This document shows positions 56,819 through 64,000 of a stretch of 64,000 bases of DNA, piece after piece (within the stretch, counting starts at the first letter, position 1; every line of letters begins with the position of its first letter). Source of the DNA: Sulfuricurvum sp. (GTDB lineage: Bacteria; Campylobacterota; Campylobacteria; Campylobacterales; Sulfurimonadaceae); the NCBI GenBank assembly GCA_030692765.1, contig JAUYUB010000002.1:1-64000 (forward strand), in the 5' to 3' direction. The notes beneath the pieces were generated by a model, which saw nothing but the letters and a program-made list of their open reading frames with translations, ran no database searches and had not been told where the DNA came from. A program made the translations under genes and the position numbers.

Positions 56819-57253
56819 ATGGAAGATTATATTATCTTTACTATAGGTGATAACTATTATGCTTTAAATGTAGCATCGATACAACGGATCATTCAAGTTC
56901 CCAATGTAACGGCGATCCCCAATGCTCACCCTATGGTGGAGGGGATGATGTCCTATGAAGATCGCGTCATCAAAGTAGTAAGTTTTCGTGCCATGATGGG
57001 GATGGAAAGTTTTAATGAAAGTACGACGGGGAAGTCTCAAAAACTTCTCATTTACCAGACGCAAAGCGCGTTTTTTGGTATCAAAGTGGATCAGATTGAG
57101 GATATTAAAAACCTCGATTGCTCAACACTTAAGCACGTTGACAAGCTCGAAGCCAATGAAGGCTTTGCAGAGATTGAGGGCGTGGTTGAAGTAGACAATC
57201 GGCTTGTAAACGTGATTAAATCGGTAACTTTACCGATGAAGGAGAAAGTATAA
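56819..57253 (+). CDS. cheW: CheW adaptor protein
   Basis: A 144-residue single CheW domain (IIFTIGDNYYALNVASIQRI opening; VEGMMSYEDRVIKVVSF and EGVVEVDNRLVNVIKSV later). It is paralogous to the CheW at 57539. It lies 15 nt after cheA and overlaps the STAS gene by 1 nt (TAATG). One of five CheW domains encoded outside CheA in this cluster. Confidence 0.92.
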   Translation: MEDYIIFTIGDNYYALNVASIQRIIQVPNVTAIPNAHPMVEGMMSYEDRVIKVVSFRAMMGMESFNESTTGKSQKLLIYQTQSAFFGIKVDQIEDIKNLDCSTLKHVDKLEANEGFAEIEGVVEVDNRLVNVIKSVTLPMKEKV

Positions 57254-57522
57254 TGGCGACATTGATGGAAAATAATAGCGTAACGTTTAGCGGGGTTGTG
57301 TATGAAGACGAGATCGTTGCTTTGCGCGACTTTTTGCAGCTTGCCTCCCCTGCTGAGATTACGGTTGATTTTAGTGCATGTGATGATATACATTTAGGTG
57401 TCTTACAGCTCATTTTAGGGTATAAAAAATTGTATGGTGCAAATTTTTTCTATGGTAATGATGTCAAGCTGTATCAAAAACTGTGTGAAGGGTTTGAAAT
57501 AACCGAAATACATTGCGCGTAA
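57253..57522 (+). CDS. STAS-domain protein lacking the usual phosphoserine
   Basis: An 89-residue STAS-like protein (anti-anti-sigma fold). The core VDFSACDDIHLGVLQLILGY corresponds to the segment that in SpoIIAA reads D-S-S/A-G and carries the regulatory serine; here that place reads I-H-L-G. This suggests a constitutive binding module rather than a phosphoswitch. It is flanked by two cheW genes, so it may act in the chemosensory array. No partner kinase or sigma factor is nearby. Confidence 0.75.
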   Translation: MATLMENNSVTFSGVVYEDEIVALRDFLQLASPAEITVDFSACDDIHLGVLQLILGYKKLYGANFFYGNDVKLYQKLCEGFEITEIHCA

Positions 57523-57538
57523 ATGCCAGGGAGAAATT

Positions 57539-57967
57539 GTGAGCGACTTTATTATATTCACTGTCAATGAAGCGCATTACGCATTGGATGTGGCCAATAT
57601 AGAACGCATAGATCACGTTCCGGTACTGACACCTGTCCCAAATGCCCACTCTTTTGTGGATGGGATAATGATGTATCAGGGCAATACTCTCAAAGTAATC
57701 AATTTTAGAAAAATGACGAATACGCAGGGAGAGGAACTGGCATTAAACTCTCAGAAACTTTTGATTTATAGGGATGAGAAGGGGGTGTTTGCGATCAAAG
57801 TAGATGCGATTAAAGATATTATGTCGTTTGAACCCTCATCTGTTAAACCGTATGCCCATGTTGTTACCGTAGGGCAGTATTTACAAACGCGCGGTGTCGT
57901 TGAGTACAAACAGTCATTAGCCGTTGTCATCGATTCGGTTGAGCTTCCGCACGATGAGGCAGCATGA
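57539..57967 (+). CDS. CheW adaptor protein (paralogue)
   Basis: A 142-residue CheW domain clearly related to the one at 56819: both share IIFT...YALxVAxIxRI...VPNAHxxVxGxMxY and SQKLLIYxxxxxxFxIKVDxI. It starts with GTG 57539 and overlaps the ParA-like gene by 4 nt (ATGA). It probably couples receptor and CheA, or links the array to the ParA protein. Confidence 0.92.
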   Translation: MSDFIIFTVNEAHYALDVANIERIDHVPVLTPVPNAHSFVDGIMMYQGNTLKVINFRKMTNTQGEELALNSQKLLIYRDEKGVFAIKVDAIKDIMSFEPSSVKPYAHVVTVGQYLQTRGVVEYKQSLAVVIDSVELPHDEAA

Positions 57968-58707
57968 AAACAATCGTTGTAAGCAATCGTAAGGGGGGAT
58001 CGGCCAAGACCACGACTTCGGTGAATCTTGCCTGCGAATTGGCAAAAATAGGATCAGTGCTTTTGATCGATTTTGATACCCAGGGACACGCATCGCTGGG
58101 AGTGGGAAGCGAAGCTTCAGAGAACAATGGGGCTCATTCGATTTTTGTAGGTAAAACGCTCAGCGAGACGTTTGTTCATACGGTACACGATCAGCTCACC
58201 CTTTCCCCTGCGCAAGAGTTCTTTGATGTTTATGAGTTTGGAGATTTACGGGGAGTGCTTAAAAACCGTTTTCGCCGTGAGATGATCCATGATTTTTTTG
58301 ATTACGTGATTATTGATACCCCCCCCACCTTTGATGGACTGCTTAAAAATGCGCTGGAAGTCGCCGATGCGGTCGTCATTCCTTTTGTTCCGCATCATCT
58401 GGGCGTAGTCGCTGTGGGGCAAATGGTACGCGCTATCTATCAAAATGCTTCACTTAACGCGCAAAAAACGCCTGAAGTGGGAATTTTACCCGTGATGGTC
58501 AATGCACACATCCCTGAGCATCGTGAAGCCATAGCCAAGATTAAGACGCAATTTGGCGAAGAAAAACTTTTTTCAGGCATAGGGATCGATATCAAACTGG
58601 CCAAACAGTTTGAGGGAGGAACTCCTGTTGTTTTAGATGAAGAACGTTCCCGCGGAGTAAAAGATTATCGATATTTTGTGGAAGAGCTTTTGGCTCGATT
58701 AGCTTAA
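57964..58707 (+). CDS. ParA/MinD-family ATPase
   Basis: A 247-residue P-loop ATPase. The deviant Walker A reads KGGSAKTT (residues 10-17; usual KGGVGKTT), keeping both lysines, and Walker A' and B-type segments LLIDFDTQGHASLG and YVIIDTPPTFD follow. ParA relatives such as ParC and PpfA position chemoreceptor arrays in Vibrio and Rhodobacter; this gene overlaps a cheW, which supports the same role. There is no parB and no sign of a plasmid partition locus. Confidence 0.9.
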   Translation: MKTIVVSNRKGGSAKTTTSVNLACELAKIGSVLLIDFDTQGHASLGVGSEASENNGAHSIFVGKTLSETFVHTVHDQLTLSPAQEFFDVYEFGDLRGVLKNRFRREMIHDFFDYVIIDTPPTFDGLLKNALEVADAVVIPFVPHHLGVVAVGQMVRAIYQNASLNAQKTPEVGILPVMVNAHIPEHREAIAKIKTQFGEEKLFSGIGIDIKLAKQFEGGTPVVLDEERSRGVKDYRYFVEELLARLA

Positions 58708-58726
58708 ATAAAGAAAATGGATTTAA

Positions 58727-60067
58727 ATGATAAAAAAAATACTGATCGTTGATGACAATGAAAGCAACCGGATGCTCTTACGGGCACTTTTGGAAGATTA
58801 TGCTGAAGATAACGGCGTAGAGTTTACCATACGCGAAGCGGTAGATGGACTGGAAGCTGTAATGGTAGCAGCAAATGAGCATTTTAATCTTATCCTGATG
58901 GATATTATGATGCCTGAAATGAATGGGATCGAAGCGACAAAACGTATCCGCGCACAGGATGCAAAAGCGATGATTGTTGCGGTATCAGCGGTGGATGACG
59001 GCGAACGCCAAAAGCAGATACTGCAAAACGGTGCAGAAGACTATATTACCAAACCTATCAATGCGGATATATTTTTAGCGCGCTTAGGCAATTATTTATC
59101 ATTGATTGAGTCACGGGATACGTTAACAAGAAAGTTTAATCCAAGCGCCGCTAATTTGTTTACTCAAGAAATCTTTAGCCGCAAGCTGCTCTTTTACATC
59201 CAAAACGATGATGAACTAGCGGAATTTTGGGAATATTACCTGCTCCATTCAAGTCAACGAAGTGAAAGCTTGAGTGACGCGATACGGACCGTATATGCTT
59301 TGGCATCTATTGGCTTAAAGATCGGAGCAAAACAGCAGATTATCGTCGAGGAATCGATGGAGACAATGTTTATCACTCTTGTAGGGTTGGATGATATAGA
59401 TGCTAAGATCATTACATTGACCATGGCAAAGAATCCAACGGTTACGGATTATATCATGAGGGACGGAAAGTTCAGTATTGGGCTGAAGCGCCCCGATATC
59501 GAACAATCGGTTACGACTTCAAAGCATGAAATGGCATCTTTTGCCTCGGTATCTGCTTCAACAGCTCAAGTATCTGCAGCTCCTGCGGCAACCTATGAAG
59601 CGGTGGAAGAAACAATTCAGGCGTATGATTATATGGATCCTGAGGATTTGATAGAGCTCAAAGAGTTTGTGGGGAAACTTAATTCCCTTATGATGGTTGT
59701 GGGCGGTGAGATCGAACATGATGAAGTGGATGAGATCAGCGCGAATTTACAGCACATCAGCCGTATTGCTTCGGGATATACAGACAGCTATATTATCGGC
59801 AATACATTGGCGACTATGGGGCGTGCTATTTCAGAACATCGTGATCTTTTTATGGCAAAAGCAGGTGATCTGGCACCGATGTGCACCGCATTTGGACGCG
59901 ATTTGAACAGTTGGATACAAATGATTTTTGTGGACGGTGCGACCAATGTACATTATATGGATAATACCATCATAGCCAATGCACAAACGATCGAGAATAT
60001 TTTAACGATGAACGATACTGATCATAGCGAAGCAGCTGAAGACCTTGATGATATATTTGATTTTTAG
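58727..60067 (+). CDS. Receiver-domain protein with novel C-terminal region and acidic-aromatic tail
   Basis: A 446-residue protein. The receiver domain is intact (LIVDDN, phosphoacceptor Asp59 in LMDIMMPEMNG, Lys109 in YITKP). Residues 130-290 form a helical region I do not recognise, 290-320 is an Ala/Ser/Val linker and 320-435 is another helical domain. The last residues, DLDDIFDF, resemble the acidic-aromatic CheZ tail and the end of the nearby CheZ-like protein. No DNA-binding or enzymatic output domain is apparent. Confidence 0.8.
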   Translation: MIKKILIVDDNESNRMLLRALLEDYAEDNGVEFTIREAVDGLEAVMVAANEHFNLILMDIMMPEMNGIEATKRIRAQDAKAMIVAVSAVDDGERQKQILQNGAEDYITKPINADIFLARLGNYLSLIESRDTLTRKFNPSAANLFTQEIFSRKLLFYIQNDDELAEFWEYYLLHSSQRSESLSDAIRTVYALASIGLKIGAKQQIIVEESMETMFITLVGLDDIDAKIITLTMAKNPTVTDYIMRDGKFSIGLKRPDIEQSVTTSKHEMASFASVSASTAQVSAAPAATYEAVEETIQAYDYMDPEDLIELKEFVGKLNSLMMVVGGEIEHDEVDEISANLQHISRIASGYTDSYIIGNTLATMGRAISEHRDLFMAKAGDLAPMCTAFGRDLNSWIQMIFVDGATNVHYMDNTIIANAQTIENILTMNDTDHSEAAEDLDDIFDF

Positions 60068-60076
60068 GAGTTTAGA

Positions 60077-60289
60077 ATGGGATATCGATTAGAAGTAAAA
60101 AACGGATGCAGTTGTTTCAAGCGTGATGGTGGAGTCGATACACAAAGTTTCGAATCTGCCCAAGAGGCAAAAGAGGAAGCCGAAGCACTGCATGCGCGTA
60201 TGCAAAAAAACTATTGTAAAAAACATAAATTCGTGTTAACGAATGTGGCAGGAAACTATACGATTACGATACAGCCTAGAGTGGTTTAG
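60077..60289 (+). CDS. Conserved small protein of unknown function
   Basis: A 70-residue protein starting 9 nt after the receiver protein with a GGAG ribosome site. It has an early Cys pair (NGCSCFKRDGG), a charged helix (EAKEEAEALHARMQK) and a beta-like end (NYTITIQPRVV). No membrane segment. It precedes the hybrid kinase by 12 nt. No family recognised. Confidence 0.6.
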   Translation: MGYRLEVKNGCSCFKRDGGVDTQSFESAQEAKEEAEALHARMQKNYCKKHKFVLTNVAGNYTITIQPRVV

Positions 60290-60301
60290 GGGAGATAGTG
60301 G

Positions 60302-63300
60302 ATGATCAAAACATGGATAAGTAAGCTCAAAGTGCTGACTTCTTTATTTTCTCATTCGCTGAAAGCTACGCTGTTGTTTTGGTTTTTGACATTGAGTATT
60401 GTCCCCTTTGTAGCTGTGGCCTGGTATGGATACGTACATACGGTAAAAAGTGTTGATGAGATGCAGCGTAATAAGCTCTCCGACACAGCAGCACTTAATA
60501 TCGAAATACTTCGCACTCAATTTTATGAAGCGGTCCGAAATTTGGATAGCTGGAGTCAATTAAGAACACCCATAGACATATTGCCCACTTTAGAGGAACA
60601 TTTTTTACAAAGCAGACGAAGTATCGGTGATTTTGTTCATAGTCAAGAGTACGTGCAATTAGTGAAACGCCAGCCTAAAACGATGGAAAAACTCGCACAT
60701 AAATACGATTATGTGTACGATCTGTTTTTGATCGACATGAGTGGAAATATTCTATATACGATTGCCCATGAGTCTGATCTTGGGACCAATCTACAAAGCG
60801 GTCCTTATTCCCAAACGAAGCTTGCGCAATCTTTTCGTAAAACGCTTAATGATGGAAAACCCCACTTCTCTGACTTGGAACGCTATACTCCTTCAACCTT
60901 AGGTAATTCATTAGCCGGATTTATCACACAGCCTATAAGAGACCATTCTGGCAAAATGGTTGGAGTTATGGGATTGCAGTTAAATATGGGTGAACTGTTT
61001 AGCTCGATGAAGATCAAACATACAGGGCTGAATCAATATCTTGTAGGGACAGATGGATTGTTGCGAACAGCGATCAATCGTGACGATGAGATTCTAAAAC
61101 GTCGGATTGGTACGGCAAGTTTTTGGGATTGGCACAAAGAACACAACAGTCACAGTAAGTACACAGATACGATTGCTAAAAAAGCTATGGTCTACATAGG
61201 GCCTAATAAAAAGAGAGTATTAGGGGAACATCACTTGATCGATTTGCTGGGTGTTCGATGGGCATATATCAGTGAAATAGACTATTCACAAGCGAGGGAA
61301 AAACCAAACCAAATCTTTAAAATGCTCTTGATATTTACCCTTACAATGCTGTTAGGAGTAGTCGTGATCGCGATTTTCATCGCCAGACGTATTGTTAAGC
61401 CGATAAATATTTTATCAGAAGCAAGTCAAAAATACATGGATGGGGAAAAGGGAATCCAAATAGAGATACAAAGCAATAACGAGATAGGGGTATTTGGAGA
61501 GCTATTTAATTCGTTGATTAAAAAGCAGGAGAATGACGCACAGGAGCTAGCGTATCTATCTGAAAAGAAGAAAAAAGTTCTAGATGAGCTCAGAGAACAA
61601 AAATACGCACTTGATGCCCATTCCATTGTCGCAATCACGGATGTAAAAGGGACAATTACTTTTGTTAACGCTAAATTTGAAGAGATTACAGGGTACACCA
61701 AAGAAGAGCTTTTGGGAAAAAACCATCGCATCCTCAATTCAGGGCACCATGGCCTTGAGTTTTGGAAAGAGATGTATCATACGGTAAGCCAAGGGAAAAT
61801 ATGGCAGGCAGAAGTGTGCAATGTTGCCAAAAACGGGGATCCTTACTGGGTGGATACGACCATTGTTCCGTTTATAGGTGAAGATGGCAAGCCTAAAAGC
61901 TACATTGCAATCCGCACAGACATTACACAGCGAAAAGCAATCCAGGATTCATTGAACGAAGCGTTGGCATTGCAAAAAGCGGTCTTTGAAAATGCTGGGG
62001 TATCGATCATCACAACCGATATCTATGGGCTTATCACCGGATTTAATGCCGCGGCAGAAACGATTACCGGATACAGTGCCGATGAGATGATAGGAAAACA
62101 ATCTCCGGCTATCTTGCATAAAGTCGATGAGGTTGTCCTGCGAGCGCAAGAATTAAGCGAGGAGCTTGAAGAGGCAGTTGAGCCCGGGTTCAAAGTCTTT
62201 GTCATTAAATCCGATTACAATATGCCCAATGCACACGAATGGACCTATATCCGTAAAGATGGTAGTGAAGTACCGGTCTATTTAAATGTTACGGCACTGT
62301 ATGAAGCGGGCGGGACAACGAGTGGATATATGGGAATCGCGAGTGATGTGAGTCTGTTTAAAGAAGCACAACAACAGATGCGCCTGGCCAAAGAAGAAGC
62401 GGAGTCTTCAGTACGGATCAAAGCAGAGTTTTTGGCAACGATGAGTCATGAGATACGTACGCCGATGAACGGAGTTTTGGGGATGCTTGGATTGTTGGAG
62501 CATACAAAGCTCGATGAGACGCAGCGCCATCAGATCAAGGTTGCGTCCAACAGTGCGAACTCATTGCTGGGTGTTATCAATGATATTCTCGATTTTTCCA
62601 AAGTAGAAGCCGGCAAAATGGAACTTGAGATGATCGAGTTTAACTTACGAGATGAATTGGGAGAATTCATCGAAGCGATTGCTTACAGAGCTCAGGAAAA
62701 AGGGTTAGAACTCATATTGGATACGACGCAGCTCTCACGTACGGCAGTCATTACGGATCCGGGACGATTGCGACAGATCTTGATCAACCTCATTAGCAAT
62801 GCCGTGAAGTTTACCCATAGAGGAGAGATTCTTGTCAAAGTGATGCTGGAGGAAGTGGACAGTAAATCGGGACGTCTTCGTATCGATGTATGTGACAGCG
62901 GGGTCGGGATTGCCGCAGATAAAATCGATACACTGTTTGAATCCTTTTCTCAGGCAGACAATTCGACGACCCGTAAATACGGCGGCACAGGGCTGGGACT
63001 GGCGATCGTTAAAAAGATGTGTGAACTCATGGAGGGAACGGTATGGATAACGAGTACGCAATACGAGGGGAGTACGTTTCATATCGATGTCAAAGTAGGA
63101 CTTGGAAAAGTGTCAGATTTGAGCATACCAAGCGTATCGGTTGATGGAAAATCGGTATTGGTTGTGGATGACAATGAGACGAACCGAGCAGTAGTGCGTG
63201 CACAGCTGGAACAGTGGGGGATGGAGGTCTATGAGGCAGAAGACCCTATCATAGCCTTTGATTATTGTCAGATCCGTATTGCTCAAGGCCATATCCCACC

Positions 63301-64000
63301 GTATGATGTGGCCATATTGGACATGCAAATGCCCAATATGGACGGAGCGGATCTGGGGGAAGAGATTCGAAACATACCGCAATGCGATGGGATGAAAATG
63401 GTGATGATGACGTCGCTTGGATCGCGAAATGATGCCAAGCGGTTTGCAGAGATCGGCTTTAATGCTTTTTTTGCCAAACCGACTACGACGAATGATTTGC
63501 TCAAGGCGCTGAAAGTACTTTTTGATGAGGGAGCGGCGTTGGAAGCAGCCAATCCTCTGGTGACCAAAGACTATCTGGGAACATTGCAAGATGAGATAGG
63601 GGAAGTACAGTGGCCTCAGAAGACACGCCTATTGCTCGTAGAAGACAATCCGACCAATCAAATTGTGGCACAGGGGATGCTGGAGATGATCGGGCTGGAG
63701 GCAGATATTGCCAACAACGGCCAAGAAGCGCTTGAATCGATGCAGTTGGCAATGGACATCTCTCCGTACACGGTGATCTTGATGGATTGTCAGATGCCGG
63801 AAATGGATGGATACACTGCATCAACGGCGATTCGCGAAGGGCGTGCCGGTGAAGGATATAAAGAGGTGCCTATTATCGCGATGACCGCCAATGCGATGGA
63901 GGGAGACCGTGAAAAGTGTTTGATGGCGGGGATGAGTGACTATGTGAGCAAGCCGATTAATCTGGGACTGCTAAAGGAAGCTTTGATAAAATGGCTCAAA
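60302..64000 (+). CDS. Hybrid sensor histidine kinase (dCache-HAMP-PAS-PAS-HisKA-HATPase-REC-REC), partial
   Basis: The frame is open from ATG 60302 to the last base (1233 codons so far), so the C-terminus is missing. TM1 (about 23-45), a periplasmic dCache-like sensor (about 46-340), TM2 (about 342-362), HAMP, a coiled coil, two PAS domains (EITGYTKEELLGKN; TITGYSADEMIGKQ), HisKA with His716 in MSHEIRTPMNG, a HATPase with N and G boxes (LINLISNAVKFTH; YGGTGLGLAIV), and two receivers (LDMQMPNMDG; MDCQMPEMDG). An HPt domain may follow. The ligand is unknown. It follows the chemosensory genes in the same direction and may phosphorylate the receiver protein at 58727. Confidence 0.9.
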   Translation, partial: MIKTWISKLKVLTSLFSHSLKATLLFWFLTLSIVPFVAVAWYGYVHTVKSVDEMQRNKLSDTAALNIEILRTQFYEAVRNLDSWSQLRTPIDILPTLEEHFLQSRRSIGDFVHSQEYVQLVKRQPKTMEKLAHKYDYVYDLFLIDMSGNILYTIAHESDLGTNLQSGPYSQTKLAQSFRKTLNDGKPHFSDLERYTPSTLGNSLAGFITQPIRDHSGKMVGVMGLQLNMGELFSSMKIKHTGLNQYLVGTDGLLRTAINRDDEILKRRIGTASFWDWHKEHNSHSKYTDTIAKKAMVYIGPNKKRVLGEHHLIDLLGVRWAYISEIDYSQAREKPNQIFKMLLIFTLTMLLGVVVIAIFIARRIVKPINILSEASQKYMDGEKGIQIEIQSNNEIGVFGELFNSLIKKQENDAQELAYLSEKKKKVLDELREQKYALDAHSIVAITDVKGTITFVNAKFEEITGYTKEELLGKNHRILNSGHHGLEFWKEMYHTVSQGKIWQAEVCNVAKNGDPYWVDTTIVPFIGEDGKPKSYIAIRTDITQRKAIQDSLNEALALQKAVFENAGVSIITTDIYGLITGFNAAAETITGYSADEMIGKQSPAILHKVDEVVLRAQELSEELEEAVEPGFKVFVIKSDYNMPNAHEWTYIRKDGSEVPVYLNVTALYEAGGTTSGYMGIASDVSLFKEAQQQMRLAKEEAESSVRIKAEFLATMSHEIRTPMNGVLGMLGLLEHTKLDETQRHQIKVASNSANSLLGVINDILDFSKVEAGKMELEMIEFNLRDELGEFIEAIAYRAQEKGLELILDTTQLSRTAVITDPGRLRQILINLISNAVKFTHRGEILVKVMLEEVDSKSGRLRIDVCDSGVGIAADKIDTLFESFSQADNSTTRKYGGTGLGLAIVKKMCELMEGTVWITSTQYEGSTFHIDVKVGLGKVSDLSIPSVSVDGKSVLVVDDNETNRAVVRAQLEQWGMEVYEAEDPIIAFDYCQIRIAQGHIPPYDVAILDMQMPNMDGADLGEEIRNIPQCDGMKMVMMTSLGSRNDAKRFAEIGFNAFFAKPTTTNDLLKALKVLFDEGAALEAANPLVTKDYLGTLQDEIGEVQWPQKTRLLLVEDNPTNQIVAQGMLEMIGLEADIANNGQEALESMQLAMDISPYTVILMDCQMPEMDGYTASTAIREGRAGEGYKEVPIIAMTANAMEGDREKCLMAGMSDYVSKPINLGLLKEALIKWLK

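Noticed and set aside
57964-58707. Plasmid or prophage partition locus
   Set aside because: No ParB or centromere repeats, and the gene overlaps cheW inside the che operon.

Overview
The window comes from a Campylobacterota (epsilonproteobacterial) chromosome, most like Sulfuricurvum or Sulfurimonas. The inference rests on several points: the recA-eno-FtsB-like-AMIN gene order that I recall from Campylobacter jejuni, a futalosine-pathway menaquinone gene (MqnD-like), ThyX in place of ThyA, an RNase J with a long disordered N-terminus, a haem-binding cytochrome-like protein and CcoG, and moderately AT-rich DNA with strong TATAAT boxes but weak -35 boxes. Genus assignment is inference; no rRNA is present.

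Layout. 1-3650 (minus): a corrinoid uptake operon with a BtuB-like receptor, a DUF4430 protein, a BtuF-like binding protein and a partial ABC ATPase, behind a structured 300-nt leader. 3650-5221: a membrane chemoreceptor. 5340-11031: housekeeping genes (RqcH-like, cdsA-dxr-hydrolase-tsaD, tpx). 11079-14309 (minus): recA-eno-FtsB-like-AMIN. 14485-18599: mqnD-like, fliQ, murB, a resolvase-derived regulator and ccoG. 18611-25985: haem-binding protein, purM, a truncated SpeE homologue, coaE, dapF, a REP-like repeat, prfA, rpsT, glmM-lspA and tRNA-Val. 26168-32826: two membrane proteins and an A2-type caa3-like oxidase operon (sco-ctaD-ctaE-ctaF-ctaC-ctaB). 33466-36666: thrS-infC-rpmI-rplT. 36677-43157: lipoprotein, thyX, rnj, rsmA, hisF, a nucleoside phosphorylase-like gene, rlmN and a 27-residue membrane peptide. 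43160-46404 (minus): a Tsx-like porin, an NMT1-sensor diguanylate cyclase and an M23 peptidase, with an 11-copy TCTA microsatellite between the last two.

46638-64000 is the most unusual region. It is one long co-oriented chemosensory cluster: a free-standing Aer-type PAS protein, a soluble receptor with two complete MCP signalling hairpins, a triple-CheW protein, CheB, a HEAT-like protein, CheR, CheY, a minimal CheZ-like protein, a second CheY, CheA (broken by one missing base), two paralogous CheW proteins flanking a STAS protein, a ParA-family ATPase, a receiver protein with an acidic-aromatic tail, a 70-residue protein, and a dCache-PAS-PAS hybrid histidine kinase running off the window. 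With no membrane receptor among the core genes and a ParA ATPase present, the simplest reading is a cytoplasmic redox or energy-sensing chemoreceptor array positioned by a ParA system. The output (flagellar or other) cannot be read from the sequence.
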